NCBI GenBank assembly: GCA_024399955.1
Contig: JAKSNH010000013.1
Span: forward strand, 1-49,617
Length of the DNA stretch: 49,617 bases
Source: Paludibacteraceae bacterium
GTDB taxonomy: Bacteria; Bacteroidota; Bacteroidia; Bacteroidales; Paludibacteraceae
Reading direction: 5' to 3'
The position numbers and the translations under genes were made by a program. The notes beneath the pieces were generated by a model that made no database searches, was not told the DNA's origin, and saw only the letters and a list, made by a program, of their open reading frames with translations. Positions 1 to 7,920 of the stretch are shown in pieces (the first letter of the stretch is position 1; the number at the start of each line of letters is the position of its first letter).

Positions 1-33
1 GTAGGCGGTTGTTGTTTCTAATTTGCTACTCAT
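1..33 (-). CDS. 5' end of a gene running off the left edge
   Basis: An ATG on the minus strand at 33-31 opens a frame reading MSSKLETTTAY that is still open at the window edge. About 40 bases upstream lies a -7 box TAATTTTG (minus strand, 72-79) followed by GCAGC, as at other promoters here. Only eleven codons are visible, so no function can be given. An out-of-frame ATG seven bases upstream hits a stop after four codons, which favours the start at 33. Confidence 0.45.
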   Translation of the reverse strand, partial: MSSKLETTTAY

Positions 34-71
34 CGTACATATTTTTATGGGTTAAACAATATTTGACGCTG

Positions 72-79
72 CAAAATTA
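72..79 (-). promoter_or_regulatory. -7 promoter box for the left-edge gene
   Basis: The minus strand reads TAATTTTG then GCAGC, matching the Bacteroidota -7 consensus TAnnTTTG. No good -33 TTTG is found at the usual spacing, so the site is weaker than the others. It starts five bases downstream of the stop codon of the 84-365 gene. Confidence 0.5.
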
Positions 80-83
80 CACA

Positions 84-365
84 TTATTTTTCATCCGATT
101 GCGTGCAAAATGCACGCTTGTAATGCAAAGATGCAAGTTTTCGCCGTCTATAGGTACAATCATCCACTCCGGCAAGAAAACATGCCTGAGAAATGGGGTT
201 AGATGCACCTTGTTTTTCCAATTGAATCCGTAAGTATTCAATAAAAAAGTCCCTGATTTTAGGGAATTCCAAACACTCTCCATTATTAATTAAAAAGGAG
301 ATAAACTCATCGTCGCATAGCATGTTTAAAACGCGTTGCGATGGTGTAGATAAATTGATTTGCAT
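84..365 (-). CDS. Small hypothetical protein, 93 aa
   Basis: I do not recognise this protein. It is soluble, has no signal peptide, begins MQINLSTPSQRV and ends in a basic stretch (YRRRKLASLHYKRAF). The part around residues 58-75 (SQACFLAGVDDCTYRRRK) could be a helix-turn-helix-like pair, but this is only a guess. Its context supports a real gene: the next gene's promoter starts just after its stop, and a hairpin terminator lies 34-70 bases upstream of its ATG. No promoter is seen between that terminator and the ATG, so expression may need read-through of the hairpin. A shorter overlapping frame at 77-283 is taken to be a shadow. Confidence 0.5.
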   Translation of the reverse strand: MQINLSTPSQRVLNMLCDDEFISFLINNGECLEFPKIRDFFIEYLRIQLEKQGASNPISQACFLAGVDDCTYRRRKLASLHYKRAFCTQSDEK

Positions 366-398
366 AAAAATGTAATTTGTTGGTTTAATTATAGACCC

Positions 399-435
399 AA
401 AAAAAGTCCCGTCTGAGGTTTACTCAAACGGGACT
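399..435 (-). terminator. Intrinsic terminator or attenuator hairpin
   Basis: AGTCCCGT (405-412) pairs with ACGGGACT (428-435) and TGAG (414-417) with CTCA (423-426), giving a 12-bp stem with one internal mismatch and a 5-nt loop. On the minus strand it is followed at once by seven T. It lies between a promoter (454-485) and the 84-365 gene. Confidence 0.8.
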
Positions 436-447
436 GAGGCCATCTTT
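399..447 (-). ncRNA. Candidate ~48-nt promoter-to-terminator RNA
   Basis: A promoter-like pair (-7 TAACTTTG, 454-461; -33-like TTTC about 19 bases upstream) would start transcription near 447. The only content before the T-run at 399-404 is the perfect hairpin at 405-435. No reading frame fits inside. It may be a short regulatory RNA or the attenuated leader of the 84-365 gene. A unit of the same size and plan occurs at 47622-47670 on the plus strand. Confidence 0.35.
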
Positions 448-453
448 CAGCCA

Positions 454-485
454 CAAAGTTACACTTTTATTGTTGTTTACGAAAG
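454..485 (-). promoter_or_regulatory. Promoter of the short leader transcript
   Basis: The -7 box TAACTTTG is on the minus strand at 454-461. The -33 is a one-mismatch TTTC near 482-485, with a spacer of 19-20 bases containing an A-rich run. Confidence 0.5.
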
Positions 486-506
486 AAAATAATATTTAAA
501 ATGCGA

Positions 507-650
507 TTAGCAAAAAAAGAGAGCCGAGGCATAACCTCGGCTCATCGTTGTCGTTTTCCCCACTTGACGGGGACCTGCCAAAACTTGAATAAATTTTCGG
601 GGTTCATCTAATCTTGCTTGTAGGATATTTAATTCGCTTCTCGTAATCAT
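507..650 (-). pseudogene. Truncated 5' end of an AAA/DUF4143-type ATPase gene, 47 codons
   Basis: From an ATG at 650 the frame reads MITRSELNILQARLDEP, then KFIQVLAGPRQVGKTTT, and stops at 507. The first 35 residues match the N-terminus of the intact ATPase at 14854-16062 (RRLQEPRKFIQILEGPRQVGKTT), including the Walker A lysine. Homology ends exactly where a perfect 9-bp hairpin followed by a T-run begins (512-543), so the rest of the gene (Walker B, the DUF4143-type C-terminal part) is missing. It keeps a promoter (725-756) and three direct repeats in its leader. Either it is a decayed gene, or the roughly 200-nt transcript has kept a role. Confidence 0.75.
512..543 (-). terminator. Intrinsic terminator inside the ATPase remnant
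   Basis: GAGCCGAGG (521-529) and CCTCGGCTC (535-543) form a perfect 9-bp stem with a 5-nt loop. The minus-strand transcript continues with a run of seven T (plus-strand A at 512-518). It sits exactly at the point where homology to full-length ATPases ends. Confidence 0.8.
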
Positions 651-665
651 AATTGATTATTAATA

Positions 666-722
666 TTACAAAATTCGCAAAGTGTATTTACAAAATTCGC
701 AAAGTGTACTTACAAAATTCGC
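666..722 (-). repeat. Three 22-bp direct repeats in the leader of the ATPase remnant
   Basis: The unit TTACAAAATTCGCAAAGTGTA plus one base occurs at 666-687 and 688-709, differing only in the last base. A third copy begins at 710 and keeps the first 13 bases. The array lies between the -7 box (725-732) and the start codon (650), where an operator or RNA element would be. Confidence 0.85.
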
Positions 723-724
723 TG

Positions 725-756
725 CAAGGTTACAACTTTATTTTCAATTATGCAAA
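725..756 (-). promoter_or_regulatory. Promoter of the ATPase remnant
   Basis: TTTG (minus strand, 753-756), a 20-base spacer, then TAACCTTG (725-732), a -7 box with one mismatch, followed by CAGC. Confidence 0.65.
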
Positions 757-765
757 TAAACACAC

Positions 766-795
766 AAAAAAGCGCACCGAAATGCGCTTTTTTTT
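766..795 (-). terminator. Dispersed GCGCAUUUCGGUGCGC terminator, copy 1
   Basis: An A-run, GCGCA (772-776), TGCGC (783-787) and a T-run form a hairpin with U-tracts on both strands. Read on the minus strand the loop is UUCG closed by a U-G pair. It lies about 75 bases after the stop of the deiminase gene at 871. Four more almost identical copies occur in the window. Confidence 0.85.
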
Positions 796-870
796 GATAG
801 AACTGCACAAATTAGTGCTTAGTATATATTCCATCTTCCATCAGCGCAGCGGTCCTTATTCCTTCTTCCT

Positions 871-2121
871 TTAATTACTTCTTTGCATTACTTGCGTCAT
901 GCAGTGGGCAGCGCCATAGCCGCAGATGAGTTGCTCCAATGGCACCCACTCTACCTTTACGCCATGCGCCTTAAGTGCATTTTGAAGACCCTCAGACTGA
1001 CCCCCAACCGCCATGATATGACGAGGAGCAATTGTGAGGTAGTTATTGGCATAATGCAGTTCGTCCGCCTCCTCAATAGGGATAATAGCAAAACCACGTT
1101 GATGGAGCAAGTCCACAAAAGATACATCCTCAGCCTCTAAGCGGTAGTTTTTTTCTCCCGGGGCACGAACATAGATATCTGCCGATATATAATAAGGGTC
1201 GCCAACAGGAGCATCTTGGCGACGAGCAACCATCGTGCATAGGTCTTTATCGATGATATTGAAATACGTATCAAGGTGCATTTCCAATTGCCAACGGCAA
1301 TGCTGTTTGGCTACAACAACGGTATCGTGTCCAAACACATCATGTGCTAACATCTGATCAATAGCCTCTGCGTTGGTTCGCATACCTTGACCGATAAACG
1401 AAACCGTTCCGGCAGGGATATAATCGCCACCTTCCATACGACCGTCGCCCTCAATCTGATAAATGGGGGTCAAGCCTAAGGCCTCGTAGCAGGCGCGAAT
1501 AATACGCGTCTCCGGGGCACGTTGAGTGGAGTTCATCTTGCAGATGACTTGACCCTTTGGAGTGTTTATACTCTGGTCGCGTGTGAAGTACAGGTTCATG
1601 AGCGAGTTATGCTCATAAACGGCCTCATAACCGGTATTGAGTTCCGTCTTACGCAAGCGGATGGTGGGTTGCAAAAGCAGACAACGGATAAGATCATTAC
1701 GACTCATCTCCCGCAAGGTCTGTTGGCGGTAATTCTCACCCACTTCTTCAGCGTCTTCCGGACTGAGAGCCGACACATCATACGTGAGCACTTGCGCTGC
1801 CAATGAGCGAAGGACATCCATATCCATTTGTTGCAGAATATCCTCCACCGTATAGACGTGAATATGGTTGGCGCGGAGCATTTCGATGTAATGACGGTGT
1901 TCAGCTGCCGCTGAATCAACATTGAAATAATGCTCAAACAGTCCGGCAGTAGGATGAGCCACTCCATCAAATAGTTCTATACCGGGAGTATGCATCAGGA
2001 TAGTAACAGCCTTATTCCATTCCGCTTGGGGACAATATGGTTTATCTGTTCTTTCTACAGGATTGTAGTCCTTACATGCCACGAATAGCAGTACACTTAT
2101 GTAAAGAAATGCTTTTTTCAT
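871..2121 (-). CDS. Arginine deiminase family lipoprotein, 416 aa
   Basis: The protein has a lipoprotein signal (LLFVAC, Cys16) followed by a charged KDY segment, so it probably sits on a membrane rather than in the cytoplasm, where classical ArcA acts. Family motifs appear in order: TPGIELFDG (~45), AEHRHYIEMLR (~73), TRDQS (~180), EGGD (~230), MHLDTYFN (~281) and the C-terminal GAAHCMTQ with the expected nucleophilic Cys at ~407. In the guanidino-modifying superfamily these supply the Asp, His and Cys of catalysis; arginine (or another guanidino compound) to citrulline plus ammonia is the likely reaction, but substrate is not provable from sequence. The gene is monocistronic, with a canonical promoter at 2159-2190 and a terminator at 766-795. 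It has no arginine-pathway neighbours. Confidence 0.85.
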   Translation of the reverse strand: MKKAFLYISVLLFVACKDYNPVERTDKPYCPQAEWNKAVTILMHTPGIELFDGVAHPTAGLFEHYFNVDSAAAEHRHYIEMLRANHIHVYTVEDILQQMDMDVLRSLAAQVLTYDVSALSPEDAEEVGENYRQQTLREMSRNDLIRCLLLQPTIRLRKTELNTGYEAVYEHNSLMNLYFTRDQSINTPKGQVICKMNSTQRAPETRIIRACYEALGLTPIYQIEGDGRMEGGDYIPAGTVSFIGQGMRTNAEAIDQMLAHDVFGHDTVVVAKQHCRWQLEMHLDTYFNIIDKDLCTMVARRQDAPVGDPYYISADIYVRAPGEKNYRLEAEDVSFVDLLHQRGFAIIPIEEADELHYANNYLTIAPRHIMAVGGQSEGLQNALKAHGVKVEWVPLEQLICGYGAAHCMTQVMQRSN

Positions 2122-2158
2122 ATTGTTAGTTTTTAGTACTCAGATTCCTTTTGCGGTG

Positions 2159-2190
2159 CAAAATTACAAATAATTTTTGGAATATGCAAA
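2159..2190 (-). promoter_or_regulatory. Promoter of the deiminase gene
   Basis: TTTG (2187-2190), a 20-base spacer with an A-tract, then TAATTTTG (2159-2166), all on the minus strand. The -7 box is 38 bases before the ATG. Confidence 0.85.
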
Positions 2191-2229
2191 TTTTATTTAA
2201 TTTTGAATTAAGAATTTTTAATTATGAGA

Positions 2230-2303
2230 ATTAGCCAATTAGCCAAGTAGCCAAGTAACCAATTAGCCAAGTAGCCAAGTAGCAATTAACCAAGTAGTCA
2301 ATT
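2230..2303. repeat. Intergenic array of degenerate 8-bp units (AGCCAAGT/AGCCAATT)
   Basis: About nine tandem units of eight bases alternate between AGCCAATT and AGCCAAGT, with some AACCAATT-like variants and one shortened unit. The array lies between the divergent deiminase and ABC-ATPase promoters and contains no reading frame. The same octamer family recurs at 7896-7918. Confidence 0.85.
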
Positions 2304-2342
2304 GCAAATTACACTTTGATTTCACACAAAGTTACACTTTTA

Positions 2343-2374
2343 TTTGCGTATATCAAAAAAAAATAGTATCTTTG
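2343..2374 (+). promoter_or_regulatory. Promoter of the ABC-ATPase/ruvB/recA run
   Basis: TTTG (2343-2346), a 20-base spacer with nine A, then TATCTTTG (2367-2374) and CAGC. The -7 box ends 19 bases before the ATG at 2394. No other clear promoter is seen before 8589. Confidence 0.9.
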
Positions 2375-2393
2375 CAGCGACAAACTGAATGGC

Positions 2394-3059
2394 ATGGATA
2401 TACGCATCCTCCATATTAACAAACATATCGGTAAACAGCATATCTTAAACGATATCTGTTTGGATATTCCTCAGGGGCAGATTGTAGGGCTATTGGGTCC
2501 GAATGGTGCCGGTAAATCTACGCTTATGAAGATTATGGCGGGGATTTGGAAGCAGGACAAGGGGGATAACTCAATCATAGTGCCGGAGCGGATTGGTTAC
2601 TTGCCGGAGCAGAACCCGCTGTATCAGGATATGTATGTTCGTGAATTCCTTGCTACGATGAAGCGCATCACGCGTGCGAGCGATGACATAGAGCAGTTGA
2701 TTGACTTGGTAGGATTGCGGCCGGAGGTGAATAAGAAAATCCGTGAACTAAGTAAGGGCTACAAGCAACGTGTGGGATTGGCACAAGCATTGATGGGACG
2801 GCCCGAACTCATTATACTAGACGAACCTACCACCGGTTTGGACCCCAACCAGTTGGTGGAGATTAGGCAGTTGATTAAAGGACTAACCATGCATAATACC
2901 GGATGTACGGTGATTCTTTCTACCCATATCTTACAGGAAGTAAAAGAGATGTGCAACCGGGTAGTTATCATTGACCGAGGGCATATTAAGGCCGACCGAA
3001 TGCTGAACGAGATAGAAGACTTAGAGGCATTATTTCATCAATTAACCATGCCTCAATAA
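2394..3059 (+). CDS. GldA-like ABC transporter ATP-binding protein, 221 aa
   Basis: A single nucleotide-binding domain of an ABC exporter. Walker A is GPNGAGKST (~35-43), the signature is LSKGYKQRVGLAQAL (~118), Walker B is LIILDEPTTGLDP (~139), and the switch His is in STHILQEV. The pattern YLPEQNPLYQDMYVREFL and the NQLVEIRQLI segment are typical of Bacteroidota GldA-type ATPases. At 221 aa it is shorter than GldA (about 300 aa) and lacks the C-terminal extension. No permease gene (GldF/GldG type) lies beside it, so its partner must be encoded elsewhere. It is the first gene of the run leading to ruvB, which starts nine bases after its stop. Confidence 0.88.
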   Translation: MDIRILHINKHIGKQHILNDICLDIPQGQIVGLLGPNGAGKSTLMKIMAGIWKQDKGDNSIIVPERIGYLPEQNPLYQDMYVREFLATMKRITRASDDIEQLIDLVGLRPEVNKKIRELSKGYKQRVGLAQALMGRPELIILDEPTTGLDPNQLVEIRQLIKGLTMHNTGCTVILSTHILQEVKEMCNRVVIIDRGHIKADRMLNEIEDLEALFHQLTMPQ

Positions 3060-3068
3060 ACAACGATT

Positions 3069-4082
3069 ATGGCTGAAGAGTTTGATATACGACAAGAAAT
3101 GACCGAGAAGGAGCAAGACAATGCCTTGCGTCCCTTGCGTTTTGATGATTTTGCCGGACAGAGCAAGATAGTCAGCAACCTGAAGATCTTTGTTGAGGCC
3201 GCTCGCATGAGGCATGAGAGCCTGGACCACGTCCTGCTATTTGGTCCTCCGGGATTGGGTAAGACCACCTTAAGCAATATCATCGCCAATGAATTAGGTG
3301 TGGGCTTCAAAGTGACCTCCGGTCCTGTATTGGATAAGCCCGGTGATTTGGCAGGATTGCTCACCAGCTTAGAAGAAAACGATGTGCTGTTTATTGACGA
3401 GATTCATCGTCTATCTCCTGTCGTAGAGGAATACCTCTATTCCGCCATGGAGGATTATCGTATTGATATCATGATTGATAAGGGTCCTTCGGCACGAACT
3501 ATCCAGATTGACCTCAATCATTTCACCTTAATCGGAGCCACTACACGCAGCGGATTACTGACCTCTCCCCTACGTGCTCGCTTTGGCATCAACTGCCATC
3601 TGGAATACTACGATGCTGATATCTTATCGGGCATTGTGGCACGTTCTGCAGGATTGCTCGGAATAGATATTGATAGCAAGGCAGCCGGAGAGATTGCTCG
3701 TCGCAGCCGTGGTACGCCTCGTATAGCCAATGCACTCTTGCGTCGCGTGAGAGACTTTGCGCAGGTGAAAGGTGATGGACATATCGACTTAGAGATTGCT
3801 CAGTATGCTTTGGAGGCACTTAATATCGATACTTTCGGATTGGACGAGATAGATAATAAACTGCTGCTCACTATCATCGATAAGTTCAAGGGTGGACCGG
3901 TAGGCGTGAATAACATTGCTACCGCCATGGGCGAAGATGCCGGCACAATCGAAGATGTATATGAACCGTTCCTTATCAAGGAAGGATTTATTAAGCGCAC
4001 TCCTCGCGGACGGGAAGCCACCGAATTGGCATACCGTCACTTAGGCAAAACACCCTTATTAAACGACCCCACGTTATTCTGA
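3069..4082 (+). CDS. ruvB: Holliday junction branch migration helicase RuvB, 337 aa
   Basis: RuvB is the hexameric AAA+ motor that drives branch migration of Holliday junctions with RuvA. The N-terminus ([13 protein letters not shown]) is followed by Walker [10 protein letters not shown] (~59-67), Walker [10 protein letters not shown], sensor [18 protein letters not shown] with the arginine finger, and the C-terminal winged helix ([16 protein letters not shown], then [12 protein letters not shown]). The length is normal. It lies between the ABC ATPase and the Gate protein with gaps of nine and two bases, so it is surely cotranscribed. No ruvA or ruvC is in the window. Confidence 0.97.
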   Translation: MAEEFDIRQEMTEKEQDNALRPLRFDDFAGQSKIVSNLKIFVEAARMRHESLDHVLLFGPPGLGKTTLSNIIANELGVGFKVTSGPVLDKPGDLAGLLTSLEENDVLFIDEIHRLSPVVEEYLYSAMEDYRIDIMIDKGPSARTIQIDLNHFTLIGATTRSGLLTSPLRARFGINCHLEYYDADILSGIVARSAGLLGIDIDSKAAGEIARRSRGTPRIANALLRRVRDFAQVKGDGHIDLEIAQYALEALNIDTFGLDEIDNKLLLTIIDKFKGGPVGVNNIATAMGEDAGTIEDVYEPFLIKEGFIKRTPRGREATELAYRHLGKTPLLNDPTLF

Positions 4083-4084
4083 TT

Positions 4085-5317
4085 ATGATACTTAACTATA
4101 TTTGGATAGGATTGATTCTGCTAGCCGTAGTGATGGGCTGCATCCAGTGTTTTTGCTTTGGCAACACGGATGTATTCAATGCCATCTTGGATAGCACTTT
4201 TGCGAATGCCAAAACCGGTTTTGAGATCTCTCTGGGTCTAACCGGAGTACTGTCCTTATGGATGGGTATTATGAAGATTGGCGAGCAGGCAGGGGTAGTT
4301 AAACAAATGTCCAAAGTGGTCAGTCCTTTCTTCACGCGTATCTTTCCTGAACTGCCCAAAGGGCACCCTGCTTTTGGTAGTATGCTGATGAATATATCTG
4401 CCACGATGCTTGGCATTGATAATGCCGCTACTCCTCTTGGATTACAAGCGATGCGGGAGATGCAGGAGAGTAATGCCGACAAGACCAAAGCCAGCAATAG
4501 TATGATCATGTTCTTGGTGCTGGTCACGAGTGGTCTCACTCTTGTGCCGGTCAGTATCATGACCTACCGCGCACAGATGGGTGCAGCCAATCCTGCCGAC
4601 GTGTTCCTGCCTATTCTGTTAGCCACTTACTGCGCGGCCTTAGCCGGACTGATTAGTGTGGCCATTGCGCAGAAGATCAACCTTTGGAATAAAGTGGTGA
4701 TGGGCACATTAGTGGGACTAACGGCGGTAGTGGCTGTTATTATCTGGGCAGCGATGCATTTCCCCCAAGAGCAGGTCAATCGTTGGAGTGCCGTGCTGGC
4801 CTCTATCCTGCTATTAGGCGTTATTGTATGGTTCATTGTTGCCGGCATGGTGCACAAGATTAACGTATATGATGCTTTTATTGATGGAGCCAAAGGAGGA
4901 TTCCAAACGGCCATCGGCATCATACCCTATCTGATTGCCATCCTGGTGGCGGTAGGTATGTTCCGCGCCAGTGGCGGAATGGACCTGCTGGTTAGGGGCT
5001 TGGGGGCATTCTTTGCTTTATTGGGACTGAATACCGACTTTGTGCCCGCCTTACCCACTGCCCTGATGCGGCCGTTGAGTGGTGCCGGAGCACGAGGTAT
5101 GATGATTGATGCCATGGCGCAATATGGAGCAGATAGTTTTGTGGGCAGATTAGTGAGCATCGTACAAGGCAGTACCGATACCACATTCTATATCCTGGCC
5201 GTTTATTTTGGTAGCGTCAACATCAAGAACACACGCTATGCTGTAGTTTGTGGACTAATCGCCGACTTCTTTGGAATGGCAGGAGCGATAGCCCTGGGCT
5301 ATCTATTCTTCCACTAG
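4085..5317 (+). CDS. Fused SpmA/SpmB-type Gate (nucleoside recognition) membrane protein, 410 aa
   Basis: A polytopic inner-membrane protein with two Gate domains. The first half (residues ~40-150: AKTGFEISLGLTGVLSLW, then LMNISATMLGIDNAATPLG) resembles spore maturation protein A. The second half (~265-400: DGAKGGFQTAIGIIPYLIA, then RPLSGAGARG and STDTTFYILAVYFGS) resembles spore maturation protein B. In spore formers these are two genes; in non-sporulating Bacteroidota a fusion is usual and its substrate is not known. The ATG lies two bases after the ruvB stop, suggesting translational coupling. Confidence 0.88.
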   Translation: MILNYIWIGLILLAVVMGCIQCFCFGNTDVFNAILDSTFANAKTGFEISLGLTGVLSLWMGIMKIGEQAGVVKQMSKVVSPFFTRIFPELPKGHPAFGSMLMNISATMLGIDNAATPLGLQAMREMQESNADKTKASNSMIMFLVLVTSGLTLVPVSIMTYRAQMGAANPADVFLPILLATYCAALAGLISVAIAQKINLWNKVVMGTLVGLTAVVAVIIWAAMHFPQEQVNRWSAVLASILLLGVIVWFIVAGMVHKINVYDAFIDGAKGGFQTAIGIIPYLIAILVAVGMFRASGGMDLLVRGLGAFFALLGLNTDFVPALPTALMRPLSGAGARGMMIDAMAQYGADSFVGRLVSIVQGSTDTTFYILAVYFGSVNIKNTRYAVVCGLIADFFGMAGAIALGYLFFH

Positions 5318-5352
5318 AAAACTAGAATACTAGAAAACTAGATAACTAGACA
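5318..5352. repeat. Intergenic 8-bp array (AACTAGAA-like) before recA
   Basis: About four tandem eight-base units (AACTAGAA, TACTAGAA, AACTAGAT, AACTAGAC) fill most of the 60-base gap between the Gate gene and recA. No promoter box or terminator is visible in the gap, so recA is probably read through from upstream. The CTAG-containing units can also form small hairpins. Confidence 0.8.
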
Positions 5353-5377
5353 ATATTAACTAAAAAAATTATACATT

Positions 5378-6385
5378 ATGGCTGAAGAAAAAAAGATTCC
5401 ATCGGCTGCTAAGTTAAAAGCCTTGCAGGATGCGATGGAGAAGATTGACAAGAATTTTGGCAAAGGTGCCATCATGCGTCTTGGCGAGAATAAGATTGAG
5501 CAAATACCTGTTATCCCAACCGGTAGTGTAGGTTTGAACTTTGCCTTAGGTGTAGGCGGTTATCCTAAAGGACGTATTGTTGAGATATACGGTCCTGAGT
5601 CCAGCGGTAAGACCACCTTGGCTATTCATGCCATGGCAGAAGTGCAACGTCAAGGCGGTATAGCTGCCATCATTGATGCTGAGCACGCTTTTGACCGCTT
5701 CTATGCCGAGAAATTAGGTGTAGATGTAGAGAATCTGCTGATTGCTCAACCGGACTGCGGCGAGCAGGCTTTGGAGATTGCAGACGAACTGATTCGCAGT
5801 AGTGCAGTGGATCTGGTGGTCATCGACTCGGTAGCGGCTCTGACTCCCAAGGCTGAGATTGAAGGCGACATGGGCGAAAATAAAGTAGGTCTGCAAGCTC
5901 GTCTGATGAGTCAGGCTCTGCGTAAACTGACCGGCACCATCAACAAGACCAATACCACTTGTATCTTCATCAACCAATTACGCGAGAAAATTGGTATGTC
6001 GTTTGGTAACCCTGAAACAACTACCGGCGGTAATGCCCTTAAGTTCTACGCTTCGGTGCGTCTGGATATCCGCAGAAAAGGTCAAATCAAAGATGGTGAG
6101 ACCCAAATTGGTAATGGTGTAATCGTTAAGGTGGTTAAGAATAAAGTGGCTCCTCCATTTAAGAAAGCCGAGTTTGATTTGATGTACAACGAAGGCATAT
6201 CTAAAGTGGGTGAGTTGGTTGATCTGGGTGTAGAGAAAGGTATTGTTACTAAGTCCGGTTCATTCTTCAGTTACAACGGTTCTAAGCTGGCACAAGGTCG
6301 CGATGCCACCAAGAATGTCTTGCGTGACAATCCTGACTTAGCGGACGAGATAGAAGCTAAGATCATGGATGCGCTGAAAGGGTGA
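5378..6385 (+). CDS. recA: Recombinase RecA, 335 aa
   Basis: RecA catalyses ATP-dependent strand exchange and supports the SOS response. Visible are the N-terminal [14 protein letters not shown], Walker [10 protein letters not shown] (~72-80), DAEHAFD, Walker [13 protein letters not shown], loop L2 region [21 protein letters not shown] and the C-terminal [12 protein letters not shown]. Length and order are normal for the family. No LexA-type box or own promoter is evident in the 60-base upstream gap, which is occupied by the octamer array. The stop overlaps the next gene's start. Confidence 0.98.
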   Translation: MAEEKKIPSAAKLKALQDAMEKIDKNFGKGAIMRLGENKIEQIPVIPTGSVGLNFALGVGGYPKGRIVEIYGPESSGKTTLAIHAMAEVQRQGGIAAIIDAEHAFDRFYAEKLGVDVENLLIAQPDCGEQALEIADELIRSSAVDLVVIDSVAALTPKAEIEGDMGENKVGLQARLMSQALRKLTGTINKTNTTCIFINQLREKIGMSFGNPETTTGGNALKFYASVRLDIRRKGQIKDGETQIGNGVIVKVVKNKVAPPFKKAEFDLMYNEGISKVGELVDLGVEKGIVTKSGSFFSYNGSKLAQGRDATKNVLRDNPDLADEIEAKIMDALKG

Positions 6386-7911
6386 TGAAAGAAGAATCCC
6401 TCATAGTTAGTCCGGAACGGGCGAAAGAAATAGAAACGACGTACCGCATAGTGCGTCGTTCTATTGATGCGCGGCAACGTCAGTTGAAGGTGAATATCAC
6501 CATTCTGACGGATGACGAAGGGCATTACCTGCCTATTGATGCACCTATTCCGCGGTATGAGGAACCTGTCTATCAGGATGTGCATAACGCCCAACGCAGC
6601 ATCACCATTGTCGGATTAGGTCCGGCAGGGTTATTCGCTGCACTCACCTGCCTGGAGCACGGCATCAAGCCTATCATCTATGAACGAGGCAAAGAAGTGA
6701 GTGAACGCAAGAAAGACATTGCGTTACTCAATCGCAACGAAGGACTGAATCCGGAGTCTAATTACTGTTTTGGCGAAGGAGGAGCCGGTACATTCTCGGA
6801 CGGCAAACTATTCTCGCGCAGCAAGAAACGCGGCAATATGCAACGCGTGATGGAGATTTTTCATTACTTTGGAGCCACCGATAAAGTGCTGTACGAAGCC
6901 CACGCGCATATAGGCAGCGATTTACTGCCGAGTATCATCAAACGGATGCGCAACTGCATCATCGAGCATGGCGGAGAGATTCATTTTGAAACGAGATGGA
7001 ACATCGCCCAACTCTCCACGCTAAACGCTCCACACTCAACGATCCTCGCCATCGGGCATTCGGCGCATGATACCTATCGTGAATTAGCCGCAGCAGGGGT
7101 GCAAATGGAAGCGAAAGGCTGTGCCATGGGAGTACGAATAGAGCACCCACAACAACTCATCAACGATATTTTCTACCATCATCAACCGGCCTCTATTATC
7201 GATATTGTGGGCAATGCCAGTTACTCGTTGGTGACGCAAGTCAATGGCCGAGGCACCTATAGTTTCTGCATGTGTCCCGGTGGACATATCGTGCCGGCAG
7301 GCAGTATGGATGAAGGATGTGTGGTGAATGGTATGAGTGCCAGTCATCGCAATTCGCCCTATGCCAACTCAGGGATGGTGGTGGAACTGCATCCCGAAGA
7401 TATGGTTAACGATGCACGATGCACAATGCACGATGGTGCTTCTGAACACTCCGATAATATAGGACTAATAGGCTTGGATTTTCAGGAATATTTAGAGCAC
7501 TTGGCATGGGAACAAACGCATAGTACCAAGGCTCCGGCACAACGGATGCGGGACTTTGTGGAAGGCAAAGCGAGCCACGACTTACCGGCCTGCTCCTACT
7601 TGCCGGGTATTGTGCCCAGCCGATTAGACCAGTGGCTGCCTGAACCTATTCGCAGCGGACTGCAACAAGGGTTTAGAGACTTTGACCGCAAGCATCCCGG
7701 ATTCCTCACGAACGAGGCCGTCATCTTAGGTGTGGAAAGTCGCAGCAGCAGTCCGGTACGCATTGTGCGTGACCCGGAACGGATGCATAGTCTGAGCCAT
7801 CCGTGGCTGTATCCATGTGGCGAAGGAGCCGGCTATGCCGGAGGCATAACAAGTAGTGCATTAGATGGAATAAGAGCTGCGGAGGCAGCCCTCACAGAAT
7901 TAGCCAAATAG
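6385..7911 (+). CDS. FAD-dependent dehydrogenase (COG2509-like), 508 aa
   Basis: A flavoprotein oxidoreductase of the widespread uncharacterised COG2509 type. A ~70-residue N-terminal domain precedes the Rossmann motif VGLGPAGLFAAL (~76), then YERG, CFGEGGAGTFSDGKL (~130) and the C-terminal FAD-binding segment YPCGEGAGYAGGITSSA. I prefer the ATG at 6385, overlapping the recA stop by one base (TGATG), over the in-frame GTG at 6382. Two heptamer arrays lie inside: five degenerate units at 7010-7044 (peptide AQLSTLNAPHST) and three units at 7411-7431 (NDARCTMHDG). Both fall in segments that look like loops. The stop codon lies within an 8-bp repeat (7896-7918). Confidence 0.88.
   Translation: MKEESLIVSPERAKEIETTYRIVRRSIDARQRQLKVNITILTDDEGHYLPIDAPIPRYEEPVYQDVHNAQRSITIVGLGPAGLFAALTCLEHGIKPIIYERGKEVSERKKDIALLNRNEGLNPESNYCFGEGGAGTFSDGKLFSRSKKRGNMQRVMEIFHYFGATDKVLYEAHAHIGSDLLPSIIKRMRNCIIEHGGEIHFETRWNIAQLSTLNAPHSTILAIGHSAHDTYRELAAAGVQMEAKGCAMGVRIEHPQQLINDIFYHHQPASIIDIVGNASYSLVTQVNGRGTYSFCMCPGGHIVPAGSMDEGCVVNGMSASHRNSPYANSGMVVELHPEDMVNDARCTMHDGASEHSDNIGLIGLDFQEYLEHLAWEQTHSTKAPAQRMRDFVEGKASHDLPACSYLPGIVPSRLDQWLPEPIRSGLQQGFRDFDRKHPGFLTNEAVILGVESRSSSPVRIVRDPERMHSLSHPWLYPCGEGAGYAGGITSSALDGIRAAEAALTELAK
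7010..7044 (+). repeat. Degenerate heptamer array in the FAD dehydrogenase gene
   Basis: Five successive 7-bp units, AACTCTC, CACGCTA, AACGCTC, CACACTC and AACGATC, share the pattern mACnCTm. They belong to the same family as the units in recF, the GHL10 gene and topB. Confidence 0.7.
7411..7431 (+). repeat. Heptamer array (GATGCAC) in the FAD dehydrogenase gene
   Basis: Three 7-bp units (GATGCAC, GATGCAC, AATGCAC) encode DARCTMH. The same heptamer family is found in the signal peptides at 26401-26428 and 26867-26894. Confidence 0.8.
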
Positions 7912-7918
7912 CCAAATA
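7896..7918. repeat. Octamer repeat (TAGCCAAA) at the gene junction
   Basis: Two and a half units of TAGCCAAA span the stop codon of the FAD dehydrogenase and the gap before the tcdA ATG. The unit is one base from the octamer at 2230-2303. Confidence 0.7.
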
Positions 7919-7920
7919 GC

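Noticed and set aside
653..874. A 73-codon plus-strand frame
   Set aside because: It crosses the 22-bp repeats, a promoter and a terminator of the opposite strand and has no protein-like composition.
2230..2303. CRISPR-like array
   Set aside because: The units are eight bases long and directly adjacent without spacers, and no cas gene is present.
5318..5377. An SOS box or own promoter for recA
   Set aside because: The gap holds only the octamer array and an A-rich leader; neither a TAnnTTTG box nor a LexA-type palindrome is visible.
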